Of a DNA stretch of 35,833 nt, positions 15,774-24,068 are shown in pieces (position 1 is the first letter of the stretch; every line of letters begins with the position of its first letter). This stretch comes from a bacterium (lineage in GTDB: Bacteria; Vulcanimicrobiota; Xenobia; Xenobiales; JADMJV01). The stretch lies in the NCBI GenBank assembly GCA_018780265.1, contig JADMJV010000095.1, positions 1 to 35,833 of the forward strand. Reading direction: 5' to 3'. The notes beneath the pieces are model-generated. The model was given only the letters and a program-made list of their open reading frames with translations. It did not search any database and was not told the DNA's origin. Both the position numbers and the translations under genes were made by a program.

Positions 15774-17840
15774 ATGAGAATCGTAGGCACTCTGGTCCTG
15801 ATAGCCATCGCGGGATATTTTTTCTTGAAGCAGATGGCACGGTTGGGCGGATTTCTTAAGGCCGCCCACGGCGCCCCCCAACGCTTTGAGAACCCCGCAA
15901 GTCGCATCGGCGACCTGATCGTATACGGATTTTTGCAGAGGAGATTGCTCAACCGGGCCTATGGCGGCTCCTTGCACGTCATGATTTTCTGGGGCTTTTG
16001 CGTGCTGGCGTTGGCAAATCTCACTTTGATTTTACGAGGTTTTGCCGGCACCGAGTTCAGCCTGCCCTTCTTGGGCGAGAGCGAACCGATCGGTCAGGTC
16101 TACAATGGTGTCAAAGAGGGTTTCATGGCCCTGGTCCTGTTTGGTGTCAGCATGGCCCTCTATCGGCGCCTGATTTGGAAACCGCGTTTTCCGGAGCATT
16201 CGGCCGAGGCAATTATCATTCTTGGCATCATCGGTGGACTGATGGTCGTCGAGTTTGTCCTGGGTGGCTGCAACAATGCGCTCAAGATCAGTGCCAATCA
16301 GGTTGGCAATATGGCCAACAGTCATTTTCTGACCTATCGAATCGGTCACCTGTTTTTGCTGTCTGGATTGGGCGTTGACCAGCTGAAGTTGATTCAGGAG
16401 GTTGCCTGGTGGATCAACCTGGCTCTGGTGCTGGGGTTTGGCGCCTATCTCCCTTACTCCAAGCACTTTCACATCATTACCAGCCTGCCTAACGTTTACA
16501 TGCGGCGCAAGACTCCCTACGGCCAGCTGACCAAGCCAGACCTCGAGAAAGAGGACTTTGGCATTGCTCAGATGGACGGATTCAATTGGAAGAACCTGTT
16601 TGACTGGTACAGTTGCACCGAGTGTGGCCGTTGTACGTCGGTTTGTCCCGCTTTCAACAGCGGCAAGCCGCTGCATCCCAAGAAGATCACCGAGCAGTTG
16701 CGTGACGAGTTGGTGGAAAATAAGGGCGGTGAACTGGTCCTGAAGGCCGCGGAGGCTCGCGCCAAGGGCGAAGCGGCCGAAGTTCCCGAGCAAATTTTGC
16801 AGGATCGCCTGTCGGCTGTGTCCGAGGAGGCTCTGTTCTCTTGCACCACTTGCCGCGCCTGTGAGGAAGCCTGTCCCGTCTTTATCGAGTACGTTCAGGA
16901 GATCGTCGATATGCGCCGATACATGGTGCAGGTCGAAGGGCGCTTCCCCAAAGAAGTCGAGCGCGCGTTCAAGAATATGGAGACCAACTACAATCCATGG
17001 GGCATCGGCTTTGCCACTCGTGGCGATTGGGCGAAGGAGTTTGGGATCCAGGAACTGTCTGAGGATCCGGGCGAGTTGGATCTGGTCTACTGGGTGGGAT
17101 GCGCTGGCTCGTTTGACGAGCGCAACAAGAAGGTGACCGCCGCCCTGGTCAAGGTTCTCAAGGCAGCCGGGCTGCGCTTTGCGATTCTAGGCAAAGAGGA
17201 AGCCTGCACGGGCGATCCTGCTCGCCGCATCGGCAACGAATATCTGTATCAAGTGTTGGCCGAACAGAACGTGACCGCACTCAATCAGTACAACGTAAAG
17301 AAGATCGTGACGGCATGTCCGCATTGCTTCAATACCATCAAGAACGAGTACACCCAGTTTGGTGGCAATTACGAGGTGATTCATCACACCGAGTTGATTC
17401 ACCAACTGATGAACGAAGGCAAGATCAAACTCAAGCCGGGCACTTTGATCGAGGCAACCTACCACGACAGTTGCTATCTAGGTCGCTACAACGACATCTA
17501 CGAGCAGCCTCGCCAGGCCCTGCAAGCCGCGGGGCTTCGCCTCCACGAGATGGAGATGTCCAGGACCACCGGTCGTTGTTGCGGCGCGGGCGGCGGACGT
17601 ATGTGGATGGAGGAGCACGGCACCAAAGTCAACGACATGCGCCTGCAGGACGCGCTCAATCTCCCGGTTCAACCCAAGCTGATCGCTTCGGCCTGCCCCT
17701 TCTGTCTCACCATGCTCAGTGACGCTGTTGGCAGCAAGGATATGACCGACCAGGTTCAAACCCGAGATCTGGTGGAAATCGTGGCCGACGCCCTGGTACT
17801 CCCAGAGCCCCTCGACGCCACCCCTGTCAATCAGCACTAG
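15774..17840 (+). CDS. Membrane Fe-S oxidoreductase, HdrD/ETF:menaquinone oxidoreductase type
   Basis: 688 aa. The N-terminal 235 residues hold about six membrane helices resembling the cytochrome b-like (NarI/HdrE) quinone-side module. Two 4Fe-4S ferredoxin motifs follow: Cys281-x2-284-x2-287-x3-291 (CTECGRCTSVCP) and Cys357-x2-360-x2-363-x3-367 (CTTCRACEEACP). Two cysteine-rich CCG-type domains complete the protein: WVGCAGSFDERN through ACPHCFN (about 441-519), and YHDSCYLGRYND through CCGAGGGRMW (563-611) and ACPFC. This architecture matches enzymes that pass electrons from electron-transfer flavoprotein into the menaquinone pool, typically in fatty or amino acid oxidation. No etfAB is in the window, so the donor is inferred from family. 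Confidence 0.88.
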   Translation: MRIVGTLVLIAIAGYFFLKQMARLGGFLKAAHGAPQRFENPASRIGDLIVYGFLQRRLLNRAYGGSLHVMIFWGFCVLALANLTLILRGFAGTEFSLPFLGESEPIGQVYNGVKEGFMALVLFGVSMALYRRLIWKPRFPEHSAEAIIILGIIGGLMVVEFVLGGCNNALKISANQVGNMANSHFLTYRIGHLFLLSGLGVDQLKLIQEVAWWINLALVLGFGAYLPYSKHFHIITSLPNVYMRRKTPYGQLTKPDLEKEDFGIAQMDGFNWKNLFDWYSCTECGRCTSVCPAFNSGKPLHPKKITEQLRDELVENKGGELVLKAAEARAKGEAAEVPEQILQDRLSAVSEEALFSCTTCRACEEACPVFIEYVQEIVDMRRYMVQVEGRFPKEVERAFKNMETNYNPWGIGFATRGDWAKEFGIQELSEDPGELDLVYWVGCAGSFDERNKKVTAALVKVLKAAGLRFAILGKEEACTGDPARRIGNEYLYQVLAEQNVTALNQYNVKKIVTACPHCFNTIKNEYTQFGGNYEVIHHTELIHQLMNEGKIKLKPGTLIEATYHDSCYLGRYNDIYEQPRQALQAAGLRLHEMEMSRTTGRCCGAGGGRMWMEEHGTKVNDMRLQDALNLPVQPKLIASACPFCLTMLSDAVGSKDMTDQVQTRDLVEIVADALVLPEPLDATPVNQH

Positions 17841-18193
17841 AGGATCTTCTACGGAATAGTCAAAACTATGTAGTGCCTTGTTCTTTGTACCTGCCCTGAG
17901 CCGCCGACAAACTTTTGGAAACCGCGAACTTTATTGGCTTTCTGACGGTTGCGGTAGAGGTCGTCTGGAAGTCGCCGCCCGCATGAATTTTTTCAACAGG
18001 ATTCAATCTGGGAAATCCGGGGAAAGCTGGCCGATGTCGGGGAGGGAAAGCTGTATGTGGTCTAGAACGCCTCGGCGCCCCGAAGGGCGCGCCCTGGCCT
18101 ATAGGTCCAACAGCGCCTGGAATCAGGGGAAGAGGCTGTTTGAAGTTGGAGCCTCCCAGCCAGCTTCCGTAAGTTAGGAGACTAGATCACCGG
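17841..18193 (+). other. Non-coding leader upstream of polA
   Basis: No convincing gene in 353 bases. A 99-codon frame from 17878 has low-complexity, basic composition and no start signal. One stable hairpin is visible: GCGCCC (18075-18080), loop CGAA, GGGCGC (18085-18090), with no T-run after it. GGAG at about 18177-18180 is 13 nt before the polA ATG, a long spacing. I see no tRNA-like or riboswitch signature. Confidence 0.4.
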
Positions 18194-20962
18194 ATGACCA
18201 CCAATCAGGAACCCAAGTCGAAACTATTCCTTATCGACGGCAATGGTCTTGCCTACCGTGCCTTTTATGCAGTCCCCCCCGTGCAGACTGCCAATGGAAC
18301 TCCTACTCACGCAGTGGCTGGCTTCTTTGAGCTGATGATTCGTCTTCTGGCCAAGGAGAAGCCTACTCATGTGGCGGTTGCGTTCGACAAGGGCGTGCCT
18401 ACTGAGCGCGTGGCCGACTACCACGATTTTAACGCACAGCGAGTGGATATGCCGGAAGATCTGGCCTCCCAGTTGCCCACCATCGAAGATATGATCCGCG
18501 CTCTTGGGGTTCAGGTTTTCCGGGTACGTGGTCATCAGGGTGACGATTGTTTAGGTACCATTGCGCGCCAGGCTGCCGACCGCGGGATGGATGTGTTGAT
18601 TCTTTCCGGTGACCTCGATTTGCTGCAACTGGTGGGTCCCAATGTCCAGGTGATGACTTTCCGGCGTGGCTTGACGGATCTGATGGTTTATGACGAAGAC
18701 ACCGTAAAAAAGCGATTTAACCTGCTGCCTTACCAGTTGGCCGACTTGCGAGCATTGGCGGGAGACTCTTCGGAAAACATCACCGGTGTACCGGGTATCG
18801 GCGAAGTTACCGCCAAGAAGCTGTTGTCTCAGCACGGCAGTTTGGACGATCTGCTCAATTCATTGGACCAGCTTCCTGCCAAGTGGCGTAATCCGCTCTC
18901 GGAGCACCGCGCCGAAGCCCTGGATTTTCGCACTCGGGCTGCCATTCGTACCAATCTTGACATCAAGGTGGATTGGGAGAAGTGCCAGTTTCATGGCATC
19001 TCCACCAATCGGGTCAAAGATATTTTTCACCGCCTTGAGCTTGAAGAATTGATGAGCAGTTTGTTGGAGAGAGAAGCGATCGAAGTCTATGATCCGCTGG
19101 CAGCTCCCGATGTGGAGATTCTGGTGGGCCGTAAAGGCAAGACCACCTTGACCAACATGGTCAAAAAATGCAAAGAGCCTCTGGATGTTCTGCTGTTGGG
19201 CTCCGGCGACGAATGGGTCGGCCTGATTCTTACCTGTGGCGATGACTCGCCCAAGTTGATTCCCTTCGTTGGTGTCGAATCAGCCTTGACGGCAGATGAA
19301 GTGATCAAGGTCTTGCGTCCTGCTCTGAAGGATTCAGGCCGTCGCAAGAATGTACACAATTTGCGGGCTTTTTTGATGATGGAGTTGTCCGAAGGCGTCC
19401 TGCCCGAGCACAACTACTTCGACGTGGCCATCGCTTCCCACCTGATCGATTCCGTGGAAGGCAATCCCTGGTTTGATGAGATCTGCCGCCGTCACGGAAT
19501 CGAGATACCCGGCGAAGGCGCTCTGCTTGGGCGGGGCGAGAGGGCCCGGAAGTTGTCTCAGGTTCCTGTCGACGAATTGGGTCGCTGGGCTGGTCTGCGT
19601 ATTCAAGGATTACGGCGCCTGTCTCAGATTCTCGAGGCTCGACTGCGCCACGAAAATCTGTGGGAACAGTTTTCCTCTGTCGACCAACCACTGGCCTGGG
19701 TCTATGCTCAGATGGAGCGTACCGGCGCGGTATTGGAAGTGAGCCAGTTAGATGCCTTTGCCAAGGCTTTGAAAGAGCGTCGTGACGCATGCTTGCTTCA
19801 GGTCCAAAAGTTGGGCGGGAGTAAGTTTGACGTGGATGACCCTCGCGAACTGGCCGAGGTTCTCTTTGATAAGTTGGGCCTGGCCGTGCCCTCGCGTCCC
19901 AAGAACGGTTCGCCTATTGGACCGGATGTTGTAGCTCAAGTGGCCAGCCTGCACCCCATCGGAGACACTCTGCGTGACTATCGCAGTTTGCGCGATCTTT
20001 TGGACAGTTATCATAAGGCTCGGCCTCTGCTGGTGGAGCCGCGTTACGGCTGGTTTCATCGGTTGGCGCAAAATCCGGTGGCCAGTTCCGAGCGTTTGCT
20101 GTGGATGGGCCCCGGAGCCGTGGGTGGTGCCGTAGCGACTTTCAACCGTCTGCTGGGCGAAATCGAGTTGCTGCCAAACCCCGCCTATCGCCAAGAGTTT
20201 GAAGAAACTTTCTTAAAAGCCCTGGGCTCTCGCGACAGCAAGCGCGTTCTGATGGGCGTCAGTTACACCCATCTTCCCTTGCGCGTGGCCGCTCATCTAT
20301 CGGAAGATCAAGAGCTGATCAAGACCTTTGTGCGCGGCGAAGACGCCGAGCAGGTTCTGTTGAGCTTGCTTCCCGAGGAGATTCAGCAAGAGACGGGCCG
20401 AGAGATTCTCGACGCGCTGCTGGGCTCGATCGGCCGACATCGTTATGCTCAAAGCCAGGGGTTGTCTCTGGCTGAGGCTGGCGACCGCATGCGCCAATCT
20501 CTGCAACGATTGTATGAACGTTTTCCCGGCTTGCATGGCTACGTCGAAGGTCAGTTGACTCAGGCTCGCAGCATGGGTTGGGTCAGCAGTATTCGCGGGC
20601 GTCGCCGCAGTCTCCCGGAGATTTCCAGCCGGAATTCGGACATTCGCAGTACCGCAGAGCGGGTAGCCCGCAGCGCTGCTGTGCAGGCCAGTTCGGCCGA
20701 CATTCTCAAGGTGGTGTTGGTGGAGATCCATCAACTTATTCTTCAGGCCAAATTGCCGGCGACTTTCTCCTTGCAACTGCGCGATGAGGTGGTCCTCGAA
20801 GTGGATCCCAAGCACCACTTGCGAGTGCTGAAAGAGATTGAGCAGGCCCTCGAGGCCCGACTCGATGGAGTCCTCAGAGTTCCCTTGCAAACCAGGGCTC
20901 GCCTGGGCAGTGACCTCGTGCAAATGCAGGAGATCGGGCTGGCTGTTGCCGGGAGTTATTAG
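18194..20962 (+). CDS. polA: DNA polymerase I homologue with degenerate polymerase active site
   Basis: 922 aa, full PolA length, with the 5'-nuclease domain (1-290), a degenerate proofreading-like domain without the Asp-x-Glu exonuclease motif, and a C-terminal polymerase-like domain (about 520-922). Polymerase motif A, normally DYSQIELR, is SYTHLPLR with Ser690 at the catalytic Asp. The O-helix (RxxxKxxxFxxxY) is replaced by QETGREILDALLG, and the template-contacting GRLSS motif is absent. Motif C keeps Asp864-Glu865 (LRDEV) but has Arg for His. In the nuclease domain Asp15, 65, 117, 118, 140, 142 and 191 remain, but the usual Glu117 is Gln115, Asp191 is Glu194 and the active-site Lys is Asn80. 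Its place before rpsA and coaE matches Mycobacterium polA. Polymerase activity is unlikely; residual flap-nuclease or structural function is possible. Confidence 0.9.
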   Translation: MTTNQEPKSKLFLIDGNGLAYRAFYAVPPVQTANGTPTHAVAGFFELMIRLLAKEKPTHVAVAFDKGVPTERVADYHDFNAQRVDMPEDLASQLPTIEDMIRALGVQVFRVRGHQGDDCLGTIARQAADRGMDVLILSGDLDLLQLVGPNVQVMTFRRGLTDLMVYDEDTVKKRFNLLPYQLADLRALAGDSSENITGVPGIGEVTAKKLLSQHGSLDDLLNSLDQLPAKWRNPLSEHRAEALDFRTRAAIRTNLDIKVDWEKCQFHGISTNRVKDIFHRLELEELMSSLLEREAIEVYDPLAAPDVEILVGRKGKTTLTNMVKKCKEPLDVLLLGSGDEWVGLILTCGDDSPKLIPFVGVESALTADEVIKVLRPALKDSGRRKNVHNLRAFLMMELSEGVLPEHNYFDVAIASHLIDSVEGNPWFDEICRRHGIEIPGEGALLGRGERARKLSQVPVDELGRWAGLRIQGLRRLSQILEARLRHENLWEQFSSVDQPLAWVYAQMERTGAVLEVSQLDAFAKALKERRDACLLQVQKLGGSKFDVDDPRELAEVLFDKLGLAVPSRPKNGSPIGPDVVAQVASLHPIGDTLRDYRSLRDLLDSYHKARPLLVEPRYGWFHRLAQNPVASSERLLWMGPGAVGGAVATFNRLLGEIELLPNPAYRQEFEETFLKALGSRDSKRVLMGVSYTHLPLRVAAHLSEDQELIKTFVRGEDAEQVLLSLLPEEIQQETGREILDALLGSIGRHRYAQSQGLSLAEAGDRMRQSLQRLYERFPGLHGYVEGQLTQARSMGWVSSIRGRRRSLPEISSRNSDIRSTAERVARSAAVQASSADILKVVLVEIHQLILQAKLPATFSLQLRDEVVLEVDPKHHLRVLKEIEQALEARLDGVLRVPLQTRARLGSDLVQMQEIGLAVAGSY

Positions 20963-20986
20963 AACCGCAGCAAATAGCGAAGATCT

Positions 20987-21016
20987 TTGGCGAAATCGGT
21001 GTTAAGCGGATAGAAT
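20987..21016 (+). promoter_or_regulatory. Candidate sigma70-type promoter for rpsA
   Basis: TTGGCG (20987-20992) and TAGAAT (21011-21016) are separated by 18 nt, in the 151-nt gap between polA and rpsA. Both boxes match the consensus at four or five of six positions. Transcription would start near 21023 and give a leader of about 90 nt. Confidence 0.5.
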
Positions 21017-21078
21017 AGGGAAAGGATTCACTTCCCTGAGCAGAGAACCGCAAGGACCCAAGCGTCAATCGAAAGGCG

Positions 21079-21104
21079 GTGGGGGGCCGCCCCCACTAAA
21101 GGAG
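21079..21104 (+). promoter_or_regulatory. 5'-UTR hairpin abutting the rpsA ribosome-binding site
   Basis: GTGGGGG (21079-21085) pairs with CCCCCAC (21090-21096) around loop GCCG. AAGGAG of the rpsA Shine-Dalgarno starts three bases later, with about 10 nt to the ATG at 21114. A GC-rich hairpin in this position could set or regulate rpsA translation; S1 autoregulation through its leader is known in E. coli. Confidence 0.5.
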
Positions 21105-21113
21105 CAACCAGTC

Positions 21114-22484
21114 ATGACCAACACAGAGCCGACTACCGAAGAAACTACCGACCTGCAAGCAGGCGACAGCGAAGCTGGTGAAGCCAGCGAATCCATGGAA
21201 AGCCTGATGGCCGCCCAGGATGCCATGGACGAGGCTTTCAAGCCCGGCCAACTGTTGACGGGTAAAGTGGTGAGGATAGACTCCGAAGGAGTCCTGGTCG
21301 ACGTCGGCTACAAGACCGAAGGCGTGATTCCGCTCCATCAACTATCTCACCGCCGGGATGTGAATCCGGAGGAGATTGTCAAAGTGGGCGAGCAGGTCGA
21401 TGTCTCGGTCACTCGTGTGGAGGGTGCCGAGGGCACTTTGATCCTCTCCAAGAAGCGAGCCGATTTAGAATCTGCCTGGTTTCGAGTGATCAAGGCTCAG
21501 GAGAGCGGTGAGATTCTCACGGCAACTTGCACCGAGCAAGTCAAGGGTGGCCTGATTGTCGACCTGGGCTTGCGCGGCTTCGTTCCCGCCTCTCACGTAG
21601 ACTTGCGGCCCGTCCATGATTTGTCCGACTATGTAGGTGAGTCGCTGGAATTGAAAGTGCTGGAGATCGATAAGCCACGCCGCAAGGTGGTGCTGTCTCG
21701 CAAGAAGGCTCTGGAAGAACTGCGCGGAAAAATGCGCGAGAACACCATGAAAGGCCTGGACGAGGGTCAGATCGTCAATGGTGTGGTGGCTCGTCTGACC
21801 AATTTTGGCGCATTCATTAATTTGGGCGGCGCGGACGGTCTGGTACACATTTCCGAACTCTCCTGGAAACGCATCAAGCATCCCAACGAGGTGGTTCGGG
21901 TGGGCGAACAGGTGGATGTGCGCGTTCTCAGTGTCAGTCCCGAGAAGGACCGAATTTCGCTATCGCTGCGTCAAGCTCGCCCTGACCCCTGGACCACCGC
22001 CGTGGAAAGTCTCAAGGTCAACGACATTGTACCTGGCAAGGTTAGCAAGTTGGCCAAGAACTACGTGTTCGTGGAGATTGCCGATGGCGTTGAAGGTCTG
22101 GTGCCGATCAGCGAATTGGCCGATTTCCGTGTAACCAAGCCGGCTGAGCACTTTAAGCCCGACCAGGAAGTCAAGGTCAAAGTTCTGGAGATCCGGCCCG
22201 ACAGCCGCCGCATTTTGTTGTCGATTCGCCAATCGTCGGCCCATTCGGGCGGTGGGAATCGCGGGGATTCGGTAACCAGCACTCGTGGTGACGGTAATTC
22301 CGGGTTCACCATCGGGGATCGGCTGCAGGGGCAGTTGCAGCAATATTTGGCGAACGGTGGCGAGAGCACACCTGGGCCCGAGCCTAAGGCGGTTGAGGTG
22401 CCCGATCCTGAGCCCGCACCCGTGGCCCGGGTGGAAGAACCCAACGTCGTTGTCTCGGAGCAACCCGAGGCCGCTGCCGAGTAG
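21114..22484 (+). CDS. rpsA: Ribosomal protein S1
   Basis: 456 aa with four S1 (OB-fold) domains at about 44-113, 131-198, 216-285 and 302-372. The third carries the classic GVVARLTNFGAFINLGGADG, LVHISELSW signature. The acidic N-terminal 40 residues and a Gly/Glu/Pro-rich C-terminal tail of about 80 residues are low complexity. S1 binds single-stranded mRNA leaders and helps 30S initiation. Four domains rather than six is normal for Gram-positive-type and actinobacterial S1. The ATG has a good AAGGAG upstream. The gene is flanked by polA and coaE, the same order as in Mycobacterium. The coaE start lies 6 nt downstream, so the two are probably translated from one message. Confidence 0.95.
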   Translation: MTNTEPTTEETTDLQAGDSEAGEASESMESLMAAQDAMDEAFKPGQLLTGKVVRIDSEGVLVDVGYKTEGVIPLHQLSHRRDVNPEEIVKVGEQVDVSVTRVEGAEGTLILSKKRADLESAWFRVIKAQESGEILTATCTEQVKGGLIVDLGLRGFVPASHVDLRPVHDLSDYVGESLELKVLEIDKPRRKVVLSRKKALEELRGKMRENTMKGLDEGQIVNGVVARLTNFGAFINLGGADGLVHISELSWKRIKHPNEVVRVGEQVDVRVLSVSPEKDRISLSLRQARPDPWTTAVESLKVNDIVPGKVSKLAKNYVFVEIADGVEGLVPISELADFRVTKPAEHFKPDQEVKVKVLEIRPDSRRILLSIRQSSAHSGGGNRGDSVTSTRGDGNSGFTIGDRLQGQLQQYLANGGESTPGPEPKAVEVPDPEPAPVARVEEPNVVVSEQPEAAAE

Positions 22485-22490
22485 TCTCAC

Positions 22491-23087
22491 TTGCGAATCG
22501 GACTCACGGGTGGTATCGCCTCTGGCAAAAGCTCGTTGGCCGAAGTTTTTCGTTCCCTGAATATACCGGTAGTAGACGCCGACGAGGTGAGCCGGACCGT
22601 ACAACGGCCCGGCTCACCTCTTTTTTACGCCATTGTCGAGGCCTTCGGGCCCGACGTGGTGAATGAGCAGGGCGACCTGGACAGGGCTGTGCTGGGCCAA
22701 AAGGTGTTTTCCGACGCGACCGCGTTGGAGCGCCTCAATGGCCTGACTCATCCGGCGATCTGGGCGGAAATGCAAGACCAGGTAAAGCAACTCGAACAGT
22801 CTCACCCTGTGGTGGTGGTCATGGTGCCACTCCTCTTAGAGAGTCGGCGCCAGGATTGGGTGGACGAAGTCTGGGTTGTCTCTTTGCCGTACCCCTTGCA
22901 GAAAGCGAGATTGATGGCCCGCAATCCATTGACGGAGGAAGAGGCAGAGGCGCGCATGGCCGCCCAGATGCCCCTGGCTGAGAAGGTCGCCCTGGCCCAC
23001 CGGGTGATTGACAACAGCGGTTCCCTGGAAGACACTCGGCAGCTGGTTTTGACGGCCCTTCATGAGGCTGTTCCTGAATCGTTTTGA
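22491..23087 (+). CDS. coaE: Dephospho-CoA kinase
   Basis: 198 aa starting at TTG 22491, fixed by the P-loop that must be at the N-terminus (MRIGLTGGIASGKSSLAEVF). Further family features are VVDADEVSRTVQRPG, the LNGLTHPAIWAEM helix, VPLLLES, and the lid arginine region (ARNPLTEEEAEARMAAQMPL) with the closing VIDNSGSLEDTR. The enzyme phosphorylates dephospho-CoA, the last step of coenzyme A synthesis. It follows rpsA by 6 nt. Its last codons overlap the TTG start of the lytic transglycosylase gene (TTGA at 23084-23087). An intrinsic terminator-like hairpin lies inside the coding sequence. Confidence 0.95.
   Translation: MRIGLTGGIASGKSSLAEVFRSLNIPVVDADEVSRTVQRPGSPLFYAIVEAFGPDVVNEQGDLDRAVLGQKVFSDATALERLNGLTHPAIWAEMQDQVKQLEQSHPVVVVMVPLLLESRRQDWVDEVWVVSLPYPLQKARLMARNPLTEEEAEARMAAQMPLAEKVALAHRVIDNSGSLEDTRQLVLTALHEAVPESF
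22584..22626 (+). terminator. Intrinsic terminator inside coaE
   Basis: GAGGTGAGCCGG (22584-22595) is perfectly complementary to CCGGCTCACCTC (22609-22620). Inside, CCGT (22597-22600) pairs with ACGG (22604-22607) around loop ACA. TTTTTT follows immediately at 22621-22626. The element encodes residues D-E-V-S-R to P-L-F of CoaE, yet has the complete form of a Rho-independent terminator oriented with transcription from rpsA. It may end most rpsA transcripts about 100-140 nt after the rpsA stop. Confidence 0.75.
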
Positions 23088-23749
23088 CCCTCTCTCGTCC
23101 GTCTCAACAGGGCCGCCGGATCCGTGGCGGTTGGAAAGTTCGCCGCCCTCGCGACGGCAAGTTGCGACGCTCCAAACGTTCCAGTTGGATAGGCTGGCTG
23201 GCCCTGCTCGCGCTTGTCGTCGCCGCCGGGGCTTGGGCCTGGCCTCAGCCAACGGTGCAGCGCTACTGTTACCCGTTTCAGTATCGGGAGATTGTGATTC
23301 AAGAGGCGGCGCGAACTCATTTGCAGGCCAGTATGGTGGCCGCTGTCATCTTGCAGGAAAGCCGATTTTGTGCCAGTGCCACCTCACCGGTTGGGGCTCA
23401 GGGATTGATGCAGTTGATGCCGGAAACGGGAGATTGGGTGCACCAGCACCTGGAATCGCGGCAGGGGCGGCCCAACTTGTGGGAGCCCCAGACCAATGTG
23501 CGTCTGGGCAGCACTTACCTGAGCTATCTGGCGGAGCGTTTCAATGGTCACCAAGTGGCCTATCTCTCGGCTTACAATGCCGGGCCGGAACATACATTGG
23601 AATGGATGTCGAATGCCCCGGTGGCAGGATTGCGCGTCACCGATATCCCCTTCCCGGAAACCCGGGAATATGTGGAGGCCGTGCTGCGCAGTGAGAGAAT
23701 GTACCGGCATCTTTACCCAGAACTGGAAACCGAAGGGACTCCCCGATGA
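23084..23749 (+). CDS. Lytic transglycosylase (SLT domain), membrane-anchored
   Basis: 221 aa from TTG 23084, overlapping the coaE stop. A basic N-terminal 33 residues precedes one membrane helix (about 35-53), so the catalytic domain faces outside. The SLT motifs are present: ILQESRF with catalytic Glu92, SPVGAQGLMQLMP, the NVRLGSTYLSYL helix and AYNAG. The domain is close to the soluble lytic transglycosylase/MltC fold and would cleave glycan strands to 1,6-anhydro-muramyl ends. The ATGA overlap with the next gene at 23746 suggests translational coupling. Its operon with an L,D-transpeptidase and SEDS/PBP genes supports a wall-remodelling role. Confidence 0.92.
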   Translation: MTLSRPSQQGRRIRGGWKVRRPRDGKLRRSKRSSWIGWLALLALVVAAGAWAWPQPTVQRYCYPFQYREIVIQEAARTHLQASMVAAVILQESRFCASATSPVGAQGLMQLMPETGDWVHQHLESRQGRPNLWEPQTNVRLGSTYLSYLAERFNGHQVAYLSAYNAGPEHTLEWMSNAPVAGLRVTDIPFPETREYVEAVLRSERMYRHLYPELETEGTPR

Positions 23750-24066
23750 GAGAAATGAAGCAAGAGCAAAATGGACCGAGGAGCGACCTTTCCTCCAGTC
23801 TCGATAAAGACGTGGTGGTCCGCTTTCGTTCCGAGGACTATCAAAACAAATTGGGTCTGGAGGCGGACTGCGCCGGCCGTCTGGTAGGTGTGGACCGTTA
23901 CGGCCTCTGGATTGAACCTGCTGAGGCGCGAAAAGCTGCTCTGGCCGAGGATCAGCCGGTGAGTCACTATTTCATTCCGTGGGATGAGATTCTGACGGTG
24001 ATTCGACGCCAGGACGCGAGCCTGTTTCTTACCAAGAAAGAGTATCGGGGCTTGCGGCCTCAGTAA
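23746..24066 (+). CDS. Hypothetical protein, 106 aa, in the cell-wall operon
   Basis: Starts with an ATGA overlap on the lytic transglycosylase stop and ends 2 nt before the L,D-transpeptidase start, so it is certainly expressed with them. It is soluble, with no signal peptide. A beta-rich core, DVVVRFRSEDYQNKLG, ADCAGRLVGVDRYGLWIE and HYFIPWDEILTVIRR, is followed by a basic tail. The strand-turn-strand pattern ending in an I-P-W-x-x-I strand resembles LSm-like small beta barrels, but this is only a shape impression. No function is assigned. Confidence 0.75.
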   Translation: MREMKQEQNGPRSDLSSSLDKDVVVRFRSEDYQNKLGLEADCAGRLVGVDRYGLWIEPAEARKAALAEDQPVSHYFIPWDEILTVIRRQDASLFLTKKEYRGLRPQ

Positions 24067-24068
24067 CC

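Noticed and set aside
17878..18177. A 99-codon frame upstream of polA
   Set aside because: Low-complexity, Arg/Ser-rich composition with no Shine-Dalgarno or known motif; better read as leader sequence.
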